Assembly: GCF_002927635.1 (NCBI RefSeq)
Contig: NZ_PRDS01000005.1
Span: 186,001 to 250,000, forward strand
Source: Albidovulum inexpectatum
Lineage (GTDB): Bacteria > Pseudomonadota > Alphaproteobacteria > Rhodobacterales > Rhodobacteraceae
Length of the DNA: 64,000 bases
Direction: 5' to 3'
The notes below the pieces were generated by a model. The model saw only the letters and a list, made by a program, of their open reading frames with translations. It was not told the origin of the DNA and made no database searches. The position numbers were made by a program, and so were the translations under genes. Shown here piece by piece: positions 7,965-15,977 of the stretch (position 1 is the first letter of the stretch; each line of letters begins with the position of its first letter).

Positions 7965-9935
7965 CTATTCCGCCGCGACCGCCCGGGGGCTTGCCAGTTC
8001 GACCACGTCCTTCATGATCCGGTTCAGAGCGAAATCCTTGGGCGTATAGACCCGCGCGACGCCCATCTGCAGAAGGCGTGCCTTGTCTTCCTCGGGGATG
8101 ATGCCCCCGACCACGACCGGCACGTGTTCCAGGCCGGCCGCGCGCATCCGCTCCATGACCTCGGCCACGAGCGGCAGATGGCTGCCGGACAATATGGAAA
8201 GCCCGACCACATGCGCGCCCTCGGATGCGGCCGTTGCAACGATCTGGGCTGGCGTCTGTCGGATCCCCTGATAGGTGATGTCCATTCCGCAATCGCGGGC
8301 GCGCGCAGCAATCTGTTCGGCGCCGTTGGAGTGGCCATCAAGCCCGGGCTTGCCGACCACGAATTTCAGGCGCCGTCCCAGCCGGGCCGAAACCGCATCG
8401 ACAGCCTCGCGGATGTCGTCCAGCCCCTCGGTCCGGTTCGAAGGCGACGCCGACACCCCCGTCGGCCCGCGATATTCTCCATGCACCGCCCGCATGACGC
8501 CGGCCCATTCCCCGGTCGTGACACCGGCCTTTGCGCAGGCGATGGAAGCCGGCATTATGTTGCGGCCCTCCTGCGCAGCCGATCGCAGTTCGGCCAGGGC
8601 GGCCTTGACGGCAGTTTCATCGCGGCTGGCCCGCCACGCGCGCAGTCTTTCGATCTGTTCTGACTCGACGGCGGGATCGACGGTCAGGATGGCCCCATCG
8701 CCGGCGACCAGTGGCGATGGCTCGCCCTCGGTCCATCGGTTGACGCCGACGACGACCGTTTCGCCGCGCTCGATCCGCATGATGCGTTCTGCATTGCTCT
8801 CGACCAGGCGCGCCTTCATGTAGTCGATCGCCGCGATTGCTCCGCCCATCGAATCGATCAAGGCCAGTTCATCCCGCGCACCCTGCTTCAGCTCTTCGAC
8901 CTTCGCGGCGACCACGGGGTTGCCATCGAACAGGTCCTCGTATTCCAGAAGGTCCGTTTCGTAGGCCAAGATCTGCTGCATGCGCAGGGACCACTGCTGG
9001 TCCCATGGGCGAGGCAGACCCAGCGCCTCGTTCCATGCGGGCAATTGGACGGCGCGGGCACGCGCCTTTTTCGACAGTGTGACCGCCAGCATCTCGATCA
9101 GGATGCGATAGACGTTGTTTTCGGGCTGCTGTTCGGTCAGGCCAAGGCTGTTGACCTGCACGCCGTATCGGAAGCGGCGGAACCTCTCGTCCTCGATGCC
9201 ATAGCGTTCGCGGCAGATCTCGTCCCAGAGTTCCGTGAATGCGCGCATCTTGCACATCTCGGTGACAAAGCGGATGCCGGCATTCACGAAGAAGCTGATC
9301 CGCCCGACCATTGCGGGAAAGCGGTCGGCCGGAACCTTGGCGCGCAGGTCGTCGAGAACGGCGATGGCCGTCGCCAGCGCAAAGGCAAGCTCTTGCTCGG
9401 GTGTCGCGCCGGCCTCCTGCAGGTGATAGGAGCACACATTCATCGGGTTCCATTTCGGCAGATGCTCGGCCGTATAGGCCGCGACATCCGTGATCATGGC
9501 CAGCGACGGCTTTGGCGGGCAGATATAGGTCCCGCGCGAGAGGTATTCCTTGACCAGATCGTTCTGCACCGTGCCCTGAAGGCGATCGATTCGCGCGCCT
9601 TGCTCCTCGGCCACCGCGATATACAGGGCCAGCAGCCACGGCGCCGTGGCGTTGATCGTCATCGATGTGTTCATCTGCTCCAGCGGGATGTCCCGGAACA
9701 GGCTGCGCATGTCGCCCAGATGGCAGATGGGTACGCCGACCTTGCCGACCTCGCCGCGGGCGAGTTCATGGTCGCTGTCGTATCCCGTCTGGGTGGGCAG
9801 GTCGAAGGCCACCGACAGGCCCGTCTGGCCCTTGGCAAGGTTCGCGCGATACAGCGCGTTCGACTTCTCGGCCGTGGAGTGGCCGGCATAGGTGCGAAAC
9901 AGCCAGGGGCGGTCACGGTCAGGGGTTCCGGTCAT
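7965..9935 (-). CDS. ecm: Ethylmalonyl-CoA mutase (coenzyme B12-dependent)
   Basis: A 656-residue methylmalonyl-CoA-mutase-type enzyme. The N-terminal catalytic barrel begins RPWLFRTYAGHSTAEKSN and contains SVAFDLPTQTGYDSDHELARGEVGKVG. The C-terminal cobalamin-binding domain carries DGHSNG (the DxHxxG class) and SGSHLPL. It is called Ecm, not Mcm, because the ccr gene lies just across and because of the short N-terminus; Ecm converts (2R)-ethylmalonyl-CoA to methylsuccinyl-CoA in the ethylmalonyl-CoA pathway. ATG 9935 is chosen because the 35 residues encoded upstream are non-homologous and would run through an inverted repeat. Confidence 0.92.
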   Translation of the reverse strand: MTGTPDRDRPWLFRTYAGHSTAEKSNALYRANLAKGQTGLSVAFDLPTQTGYDSDHELARGEVGKVGVPICHLGDMRSLFRDIPLEQMNTSMTINATAPWLLALYIAVAEEQGARIDRLQGTVQNDLVKEYLSRGTYICPPKPSLAMITDVAAYTAEHLPKWNPMNVCSYHLQEAGATPEQELAFALATAIAVLDDLRAKVPADRFPAMVGRISFFVNAGIRFVTEMCKMRAFTELWDEICRERYGIEDERFRRFRYGVQVNSLGLTEQQPENNVYRILIEMLAVTLSKKARARAVQLPAWNEALGLPRPWDQQWSLRMQQILAYETDLLEYEDLFDGNPVVAAKVEELKQGARDELALIDSMGGAIAAIDYMKARLVESNAERIMRIERGETVVVGVNRWTEGEPSPLVAGDGAILTVDPAVESEQIERLRAWRASRDETAVKAALAELRSAAQEGRNIMPASIACAKAGVTTGEWAGVMRAVHGEYRGPTGVSASPSNRTEGLDDIREAVDAVSARLGRRLKFVVGKPGLDGHSNGAEQIAARARDCGMDITYQGIRQTPAQIVATAASEGAHVVGLSILSGSHLPLVAEVMERMRAAGLEHVPVVVGGIIPEEDKARLLQMGVARVYTPKDFALNRIMKDVVELASPRAVAAE

Positions 9936-9943
9936 TGCGAACC

Positions 9944-9971
9944 TCAAGGCAAGAAAATTCGGTTGCCTTGA
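9944..9971 (-). promoter_or_regulatory. Inverted repeat in the ecm leader
   Basis: A perfect dyad with 9-base arms, TCAAGGCAA and TTGCCTTGA, separated by 10 AT-rich bases. It ends 8 bases from the ecm start codon, so on the transcript its last bases touch the GAGG ribosome-binding stretch. It may be an operator for a regulator of the ethylmalonyl-CoA pathway or an mRNA hairpin that limits translation; the sequence cannot tell these apart. Confidence 0.55.
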
Positions 9972-10099
9972 AGCTACAGGAAAGAAAGTTGCGCGTCCAT
10001 ATGCTGCGCCGCAAAAAGGCCAGCTGCGGCGCGGCGTCATTTTCGCAAGGCGCGTGGGCGCGTGTTTACGGCTGCGTTCAAACCTGACAGGCTGCGCCG

Positions 10100-11503
10100 A
10101 TGACCCAGCCCGTGACGTTGCCCCTTTGGCTTGTCGTCCTGATTCTGGCCTTTGCGACGGTGTCGTTCCTGTCGCATTTCCTGTTTCCCTCGGTGCGCTG
10201 GTTCCTGCGCCGAAGGATGCAACGTGCGGTCGATCGGTTGAACCGCAGGCTGGAGCATCCGATCCAGCCCTTCAAGTTGATGGCGCGTCACGACATGATC
10301 GTGCGACTGACCCACGACGCGCAGGTGGCCGAGGCCATCGCCGCAGAATCCGCGCGCACGGGCGTACCGGCGACGGTCCTGCTGGAGCGTGCCCGACGCT
10401 ATGCGCGCGAGATCGTGCCCGCATTCTCGGCGACCGTCTATTTCGGCCTTGCGGCACGCGTGGCAAAGTGGCTGGCCCGGTCTGTCTATCGCGTTCGCGT
10501 CGCCTCGGCGCCCGCTCCGGCCGATCCCGGAACCACGACGGTCTATGTGATGAATCACAGGTCGAACATGGACTATGTGCTTGTGACATGGCTGTCATCG
10601 GATCGCGCAACCTTGTCCTATGCGGTTGGGGAATGGGCGCGCATCTGGCCCCTGTCGTGGCTGATCCGCGCATGTGGGGCCTATTTCATTCGTCGTCGGT
10701 CGAACGATCCGTTGTACCGGAGAGTGTTGGCGCGCTATGTCCAGCTTGCGACGAGCGAAGGCGTGACTCAGGCGATCTTTCCCGAAGGCGGCCTCAGTCT
10801 GGACGGAAGGGTCGGCGCCCCGCGCCTGGGTATTCTCAGCTACATCGTCGAAGGGTGGTCCGCAGACGGGCCAGATGTCGTTTTTGTGCCCGTCTCGATC
10901 GCCTATGATCGAATCCTGGAAGATCAGGTTCTCACCCGCGCGCATGCAAGGGGAGAGCGCCGGTTTCGAACCTCGTTCTGGGGGGCGGTCCGGTTTGTGG
11001 CGCGGCAAGTGCGACGCGTTCTGACCGGAAGGTTCCAGAAATTCGGAACCGCTGCGGTAAGCTTCGGTCCGCCGCTGCGCCTTGGCAATCTCATGCAGGT
11101 CGCGACGGATGATCCCGTCGCGGCCCTGGGCGAGGAGTTGATGCGCCGCATCGTGCGCGCCATGCCCGTCCTGGCGGTTCCGCTGGTCTGTGCGGCGCTG
11201 CAGGGTCAAGGCAAATTGTCCCGTGCCGAATTGCTTGACCGGGTTCAGGACCTCATGAAGCGGCTGCAAGAGATCGGCGCCCCGACGGATCTGGCAGGGC
11301 GGTCGGCAGACGATGCGCTGGAGGCCGCACTGCCCATACTGGCCCGCCGTCGTGTTCTGCGTGAGACAGGGGGGCATATCGAGGTTGCGCGATCCTTCCT
11401 GCCGCTGATCGACTTCTATGCTGCTTCGGTTCTGCAGCATTTTTCTGCGTCCGCAGAAGAATGTGGCGGAGTTTTGGGTAATAAAATTTCTAAAACGACA
11501 TAA
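10100..11503 (+). CDS. PlsB-like glycerol-3-phosphate/lysophospholipid acyltransferase
   Basis: A 467-residue protein with one N-terminal membrane helix (about residues 8-28) followed by a basic patch. The acyltransferase motifs are NHRSNMDY (HX4D catalytic pair, near residue 150) and FPEGGLS (near 225), and a block with VFVPVSIAYDRILED matches the PlsB/GPAT family. It probably acylates glycerol-3-phosphate or a related acceptor at the inner membrane with acyl-ACP or acyl-CoA. It is shorter than E. coli PlsB (about 800 residues), as is common in Rhodobacterales. It is divergent from ecm and upstream of ccr, with an AT-rich end and leader that set it apart from ccr. Confidence 0.8.
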   Translation: MTQPVTLPLWLVVLILAFATVSFLSHFLFPSVRWFLRRRMQRAVDRLNRRLEHPIQPFKLMARHDMIVRLTHDAQVAEAIAAESARTGVPATVLLERARRYAREIVPAFSATVYFGLAARVAKWLARSVYRVRVASAPAPADPGTTTVYVMNHRSNMDYVLVTWLSSDRATLSYAVGEWARIWPLSWLIRACGAYFIRRRSNDPLYRRVLARYVQLATSEGVTQAIFPEGGLSLDGRVGAPRLGILSYIVEGWSADGPDVVFVPVSIAYDRILEDQVLTRAHARGERRFRTSFWGAVRFVARQVRRVLTGRFQKFGTAAVSFGPPLRLGNLMQVATDDPVAALGEELMRRIVRAMPVLAVPLVCAALQGQGKLSRAELLDRVQDLMKRLQEIGAPTDLAGRSADDALEAALPILARRRVLRETGGHIEVARSFLPLIDFYAASVLQHFSASAEECGGVLGNKISKTT

Positions 11504-11520
11504 AATTACAAAACATCGCG

Positions 11521-11548
11521 GCAATACTGTTGCAATCTTGCGTATTGC
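11521..11548 (+). promoter_or_regulatory. Dyad upstream of ccr
   Basis: GCAATAC and GTATTGC form perfect 7-base arms around a 14-base spacer that itself holds the palindrome TTGCAA. The centre lies about 77 bases before the ccr start, in the AT-rich stretch after the acyltransferase gene. TTGCAA-type cores are known from short-chain acyl-CoA regulators of the RamB/PccR family; whether such a protein acts here is a guess. Confidence 0.4.
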
Positions 11549-11611
11549 TGCGTAACCATACTGCTGAGGCCGCAAATGATTCTGCGGCGCAGCAGGATGC
11601 AGGAGGACAGG

Positions 11612-12901
11612 ATGGCCCTGGACGCACAAAGCCCGATCGCCCCCTACGAGGCGCCGGAAAAGGAACTGTACGAAATCGGCGAAATGCCGCCTCTGGGCTA
11701 TGTCCCGAAGAAGATGTACGCATGGTGCATCCGCAAGGAGCGCCACGGCGAACCCGACCAGGCTATGCAGGTCGAGGTCGTGGAAACGCCCGAGATCGAT
11801 TCCAACGAGGTTCTGGTCCTCGTGATGGCGGCGGGGGTGAACTACAACGGCGTCTGGGCGGCGCTGGGCATTCCGATCAGCCCATTCGACGGGCACAAGG
11901 CGCCCTATCACATCGCCGGTTCAGACGCGGCGGGAATCGTCTGGAAGGTGGGCGACAAGGTCAAGCGCTGGAAAGTGGGCGATGAGGTCGTCATTCATTG
12001 CAACCAGGATGACGGCGACGACGAGGAATGCAATGGCGGCGATCCGATGTTTTCACCCAGCCAGCGGATCTGGGGCTACGAGACGCCCGACGGTTCGTTC
12101 GCGCAGTTCACCCGCGTCCAGTCGCAACAGCTGATGCCGCGCCCGCGCCACCTGACCTGGGAAGAGTCGGCCTGCTACACCCTGACGCTGGCCACGGCCT
12201 ATCGGATGCTTTTCGGTCACCACCCCCATGAGCTGAAGCCCGGTCAGAACGTTCTGGTCTGGGGCGCCTCGGGCGGATTGGGGTCATTTGCGATCCAGCT
12301 GGTCAATACCGCCGGGGCGAATGCGATCGGTGTCATTTCGGACGAAAGCAAGCGTCAGTTCGTGATGGACCTTGGCGCCAAGGGTGTCATCAACCGCAAG
12401 GAGTTCAACTGCTGGGGCCAGCTGCCCAAGGTCGGTACGCCGGAATACAAGGAGTGGTTCAACGAAGCCCGCAGATTCGGCAAGGCGATCTGGGACATCA
12501 CCGGCAAGGGCGTCAATGTGGACATGGTCTTTGAACATCCCGGCGAGTCGACCTTTCCGGTTTCGACCTTCGTGGTGAAGAAGGGCGGCATGGTCGTGAT
12601 CTGCGCGGGCACCACGGGCTATAACCTGACGCTGGACGCGCGTTACCTGTGGATGCACCAGAAGCGTGTTCAGGGCAGCCACTTTGCCAATCTCAAGCAG
12701 GCCAGCGCCGCGAACAAGCTGGTGATCGAACGTCGGATCGATCCCTGCATGTCCGAGGTCTTCCCGTGGGATCAGATCCCGGCGGCGCACATGAAGATGC
12801 GGCGCAACGAACACAAGCCGGGCAACATGGCCGTTCTGGTCCAGTCGCCCCGTCCGGGTCTGCGGACCTTCGAAGACGCGCTGGAAGCCGGCCGTCGCTG
12901 A
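11612..12901 (+). CDS. ccr: Crotonyl-CoA carboxylase/reductase
   Basis: A 429-residue medium-chain dehydrogenase/reductase that reductively carboxylates crotonyl-CoA to ethylmalonyl-CoA with NADPH, the key step of the ethylmalonyl-CoA pathway. Diagnostic features are the N-terminal EIGEMPPLGYVPKKMYAW, the AAGVNYNGVWAALG block, the insert KRWKVGDEVVIHCNQDDGDDEECNGGDPMFSPS, the NADP-binding WGASGGLGSFAIQL, and the CO2-site region with FEHPGES. ATG 11612 has AGGAGG at 11601-11606, five bases away. It sits near ecm, as in Rhodobacter sphaeroides. A terminator hairpin follows at 12924. Confidence 0.96.
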   Translation: MALDAQSPIAPYEAPEKELYEIGEMPPLGYVPKKMYAWCIRKERHGEPDQAMQVEVVETPEIDSNEVLVLVMAAGVNYNGVWAALGIPISPFDGHKAPYHIAGSDAAGIVWKVGDKVKRWKVGDEVVIHCNQDDGDDEECNGGDPMFSPSQRIWGYETPDGSFAQFTRVQSQQLMPRPRHLTWEESACYTLTLATAYRMLFGHHPHELKPGQNVLVWGASGGLGSFAIQLVNTAGANAIGVISDESKRQFVMDLGAKGVINRKEFNCWGQLPKVGTPEYKEWFNEARRFGKAIWDITGKGVNVDMVFEHPGESTFPVSTFVVKKGGMVVICAGTTGYNLTLDARYLWMHQKRVQGSHFANLKQASAANKLVIERRIDPCMSEVFPWDQIPAAHMKMRRNEHKPGNMAVLVQSPRPGLRTFEDALEAGRR

Positions 12902-12923
12902 GCCGCTTCCCGAGAATCAAGAC

Positions 12924-12950
12924 GGCCCCGTCCAAAGCGGCGGGGCCATT
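12924..12950 (+). terminator. Terminator hairpin after ccr
   Basis: GGCCCCG and CGGGGCC pair around a 10-base loop, followed by ATTTGATT. It lies 23 bases after the ccr stop and separates ccr from the quorum-sensing genes. Confidence 0.6.
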
Positions 12951-13075
12951 TGATTCGCCGCCATCTGCGCGGCCTCGTCAGTTTCGCCCGTCGAAAAATC
13001 GAAACCTGATGTTAAGGGTCGGCCCCCATTCTGAGGTTGAAAGGGCGACCCCACCACTTCAGATGGAAAAATTCG

Positions 13076-13276
13076 ATGCAATACGACTGGATTCTTGACG
13101 TTCTGGCCGATCTGCGGGGCTTTGCGCGGATGAACGGCCTTGCCGAACTGGCGGATCATCTGGATCAGGCCACGCTGGTTGCCCTGGATGAGATGCGCCG
13201 CACACATGGTGCGCCGACGATGCCCGATGCCGGGTTGAACGCTTCGGCGAAACCGCTGCCCCAGAAGATGACCTGA
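13076..13276 (+). CDS. Small conserved-looking protein upstream of luxI
   Basis: A 66-residue protein beginning MQYDWILDVLADLRGFARMNGLAELADHL with a second helix (LVALDEMRR) and a polar tail; there is no signal or membrane helix. The helical start with regular Leu/Ala spacing looks like a real protein, not a random frame. I recall similar 60-80 residue proteins in other Rhodobacterales but cannot verify it. The ribosome-binding site is weak, and an upstream TTG at 13037 is less likely. It occupies the place where a luxR gene would be expected before luxI and may be involved in quorum sensing; this is inference. Confidence 0.6.
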   Translation: MQYDWILDVLADLRGFARMNGLAELADHLDQATLVALDEMRRTHGAPTMPDAGLNASAKPLPQKMT

Positions 13277-13433
13277 GACTTGCGGTCCCGAACCGGGCAG
13301 CTTCTCAATGCAGCCCCGCGCTTTGCATGGCCTTGCGGGCGTTTCTTTGGCCGCATGTGAATGAACCTCGCGGCGGCACCGGCGCATGGATGGCGCTCGG
13401 TGCGGCAGGAAACCGTTAACCATCCCTCGCTAG

Positions 13434-13455
13434 CCCTTGTTGCACGCAACAAGGG
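13434..13455 (+). promoter_or_regulatory. Perfect inverted repeat over the luxI ribosome-binding site
   Basis: Arms CCCTTGTTG and CAACAAGGG are exactly complementary around a 4-base CACG loop. The 3' arm ends in AAGGG, the first part of the AAGGGAGG Shine-Dalgarno of luxI (13451-13458), five bases before the ATG. As RNA this folds into a 9-bp tetraloop hairpin that would hide the ribosome site. As DNA it is a 22-bp palindrome at or just after the promoter, the size of a lux box but in a repressing position. Confidence 0.7.
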
Positions 13456-13463
13456 AGGCATCG

Positions 13464-14096
13464 ATGCTGCGTTTTCTGACAGGAGAAGAACTGGCGACCC
13501 ATCCGGCATTGCAGGAATCCATGTTCCGCGACCGCGCGCGACAGTTTCGCGACCGCCTGCAATGGCAGGTGCGGGTCGATGAATGCGGGTGGGAGCGCGA
13601 TGAATACGATCCGCTGAACCCTGTCTATGTCATCTGGCAGATGCCCGATGGCCTGCATGGGGGCTCGATGCGGTTTCTGCCGACGACAGGACCGACCATG
13701 GTGAATGATCACTTTTCCCATCTGGCAGCCGGGATGAGATTTTCGCATCCGAAGTTGTGGGAATGCACACGGTTTTGCGTGTCCGAACGTGCGCCACACA
13801 TGGTTTCCTCGGCGCTGATGCTGGGGGCGGCTCAACTGGGATGCGCGCTGGGTCTGCGCCGCGCGGTCGGCGTTTTTGACGCCCGCATGGTTCGCATCTA
13901 TCGCCGCCTTGGGTGGGAACCTGTGGTTCTCGGTTCCCAGGGGGAGGGTGCCGAGCGCATCAGCCTGGGCTTCTGGGAGTTTTCCGAAGAGATCCGACGG
14001 CACCTTGCGTCTCGGGTCGGGATCGCGCCCGAGCTTGTCGAAAGCTGGTATCGGGCCGACAGGGCGCAGGGCGATCCTCTGGCGCAGATCCGCTGA
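13464..14096 (+). CDS. LuxI-family acyl-homoserine-lactone synthase
   Basis: A 210-residue autoinducer synthase that makes an N-acyl-homoserine lactone from S-adenosylmethionine and an acyl-ACP. With ATG 13464 the conserved residues fall at R24, F28 and W34, then D46/D49, R70, and E100 and R103 (WECTRF), in line with the canonical LuxI positions; this confirms the start. The protein is slightly longer than LuxI, as in long-chain AHL makers of Rhodobacterales such as Paracoccus; the acyl chain cannot be read from sequence. No luxR homologue lies within the window. Translation may be controlled by the hairpin over its ribosome site. Confidence 0.93.
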   Translation: MLRFLTGEELATHPALQESMFRDRARQFRDRLQWQVRVDECGWERDEYDPLNPVYVIWQMPDGLHGGSMRFLPTTGPTMVNDHFSHLAAGMRFSHPKLWECTRFCVSERAPHMVSSALMLGAAQLGCALGLRRAVGVFDARMVRIYRRLGWEPVVLGSQGEGAERISLGFWEFSEEIRRHLASRVGIAPELVESWYRADRAQGDPLAQIR

Positions 14097-14141
14097 TCTG
14101 ACCATCTGGCGCCGCCCTGCGTGACGGGCTAGGGTCGCGCC

Positions 14142-15665
14142 ATGACTGCCTCCGAGATCACCTTTTCCGACGATCAGGCCGAAGCCTGGGACCGCGTGGC
14201 GGACCTTCTGTCGCGCGCGGGCGTCGACCTGCTGGATGGCACGACCACGCCTCCGCGCGCCGCTGGTAGCGGCGTTCTGGCCGTCACCGGCAAGGCCGGT
14301 TCGGGCAAGACCATGCTGCTGGCTCAGCTCACCCGTGCGCTGCAGGACTCGGGTGTCGATATCGTCACTGGCGACTATGAGGGCCGCCGCCGCAAGGAGC
14401 GCCGTTCTGTCGCGATTCTGGCGCCCACGAACAAGGCCGCCAGCGTTCTGCGCAACCGGGGGGTGCCGGCGACCACGATCCACCGCATCCTCTATACCCC
14501 CGTCTATGATCCGCAATACGAACGCATCGCGGACTGGCTGGCCGGTGAAGGCACCCGCCCGTCGGTCGAGGGGCTGAGCGAGGACGCCTTGGACAGGGCG
14601 AAATCCTTCTACGATCTGCACAAGTCGATTCCGGGCGCTCTGGCCGCCGCGGGCTTGCGCGGGTCGGACTTCATCAAGGGGTGGAAGCGGCGCGAGGACC
14701 CGCTGGATATCGGCTTCGTCGATGAAGCCTCGATGCTGGACGAACGTCAGTTCGACGACCTGAAGGAAATCTTCCCGACGCTGGTGCTTTTCGGCGACCC
14801 GGCGCAACTTGCGCCGGTCGGGCAATCCGGTCAGATGGTCTTCGATGGCCTGCCGACCGGCGCGCGCGTCCACCTGAACCGCATTCACCGGCAGAATGCA
14901 GGGAACCCGATTCTGGACCTGGCGCATGCCCTGGCCGACCCGCAGATGGATTTCCAGTCGTTCGAGACCCTGGTTGCCGAGGCCGCGGCCGCCGATGATC
15001 GGGTGAGGGTCGGCGAACGTGTCGATGCCGCACTGATGGCGCGTTCGCCCGTTCTGGTGTGGCGCAACCAGACGCGCATTCGCCTGATCCATGCTTTCCG
15101 GACGGCCTATGGCGCCCCTCCGGACGAACTCTTGCCCGGCGAGCCGCTGATCTGCGACGGGATCGAACTGCCGCTGAAGCATCGCAAGCGGCGTATCGAG
15201 CTTGAGGCCCGCGGACTGATCAAGGGCGCCCAGGTCGTCTATCTGGGGCCCGGCAAGAAGCCGGGTTTTGCGCGGCTGTTCGTGATGGGCGCAGACGAAC
15301 CCCAATTGTCGGCCGCCTCGATCATCAAGATCGAGCTGCCGGACGAGGACGAACCCTTCATCCCATCCGCGGCACATATGGGCGCGGCCTTTCTGCATGG
15401 TGCGGCGGTCACGATTCACAAGGCCCAAGGGTCACAATGGCCCGAAGTCCAGGTCTATGCCCCCGATATCCAGGCCGCCGCGCGCATGGGCCGTGTCGAA
15501 GCGGGCATCCCCCTGTGGAAGCGGCTTGCCTATGTCGCGATCACGCGCGCCGAACACCGTCTGCACTGGGTCGTCCGCAACCGCCTTGCCCTGCCGTCCG
15601 AGCCGCTATCGACGGCCGATCTGATCGCGCCACCCGCCGAGCTGGCGCTGACCGGCGGGCCGTGA
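14142..15665 (+). CDS. RecD-like superfamily 1 DNA helicase/AAA ATPase
   Basis: A 507-residue ATPase. Motifs: Walker A GKAGSGKT (near residue 51), motif Ia LAPTNKAA, Walker B FVDEASML (DEAS), motif III FGDPAQLAPVGQ, the IHRQ block, and the UvrD/RecD C-terminal TIHKAQGSQW and YVAITRAEH with the arginine finger. These place it with RecD/RecD2/Dda-type 5'-3' helicases that unwind DNA in repair or recombination. There is no partner recB or recC nearby. It starts 45 bases after luxI, on the same strand, without a visible terminator. Confidence 0.85.
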   Translation: MTASEITFSDDQAEAWDRVADLLSRAGVDLLDGTTTPPRAAGSGVLAVTGKAGSGKTMLLAQLTRALQDSGVDIVTGDYEGRRRKERRSVAILAPTNKAASVLRNRGVPATTIHRILYTPVYDPQYERIADWLAGEGTRPSVEGLSEDALDRAKSFYDLHKSIPGALAAAGLRGSDFIKGWKRREDPLDIGFVDEASMLDERQFDDLKEIFPTLVLFGDPAQLAPVGQSGQMVFDGLPTGARVHLNRIHRQNAGNPILDLAHALADPQMDFQSFETLVAEAAAADDRVRVGERVDAALMARSPVLVWRNQTRIRLIHAFRTAYGAPPDELLPGEPLICDGIELPLKHRKRRIELEARGLIKGAQVVYLGPGKKPGFARLFVMGADEPQLSAASIIKIELPDEDEPFIPSAAHMGAAFLHGAAVTIHKAQGSQWPEVQVYAPDIQAAARMGRVEAGIPLWKRLAYVAITRAEHRLHWVVRNRLALPSEPLSTADLIAPPAELALTGGP

Positions 15666-15734
15666 CATGCGTGCAGTTCCCGTTCATTCCTGCCATATCC
15701 GCCCCGGTTCGGGGCAACCGTCACGGAGAAGCCC

Positions 15735-15971
15735 ATGCGTTGTGTCTTTGTCCAGTTCCGATGCCAGCCCGGCAAGACCTATGAGGTGGCCGAAGCGATC
15801 TTCGACCGCGAAATCGTGTCCGAGCTTTATTCCACCTCGGGCGAATACGATCTGATTGCCAAGGTCTATGTGCCCGACGACCAGGACGTCGGCCAGTGGT
15901 TGAACCGGAATCTGTTCGACATTCCGGGCATCAGCCGGACGCTGACCACCATGACCTTCCGCGCATTCTGA
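15735..15971 (+). CDS. Stand-alone Lrp/AsnC ligand-binding (RAM) domain protein
   Basis: A 78-residue protein that covers only the alpha-beta RAM/AsnC_trans_reg domain of Lrp-type regulators: CVFVQFRCQPGKTYEVAEAI, a SELYSTSGEYDLIAKVYV strand-helix-strand with the typical GEYD, and a closing TLTTMTFRAF. The usual N-terminal helix-turn-helix is absent, and no HTH-coding sequence precedes it. Such proteins form oligomers that bind amino acids or other small ligands. CACGGAGAAGCCC gives an acceptable ribosome site before ATG 15735. It is convergent with the membrane protein gene at 15978. Confidence 0.85.
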   Translation: MRCVFVQFRCQPGKTYEVAEAIFDREIVSELYSTSGEYDLIAKVYVPDDQDVGQWLNRNLFDIPGISRTLTTMTFRAF

Positions 15972-15977
15972 GAGAGA

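Noticed and set aside
9988-10040. Stem GCGCCGC/GCGGCGC between ecm and the acyltransferase gene as a terminator
   Set aside because: The genes are divergent here, there is no T-run, and GC-rich repeats of this length are common in this genome.
13062-13097. Tiny frame (12 codons) just before the small gene upstream of luxI
   Set aside because: It starts in a different frame at an ATG that probably belongs to the weak leader; no ribosome site or coding pattern supports a peptide.
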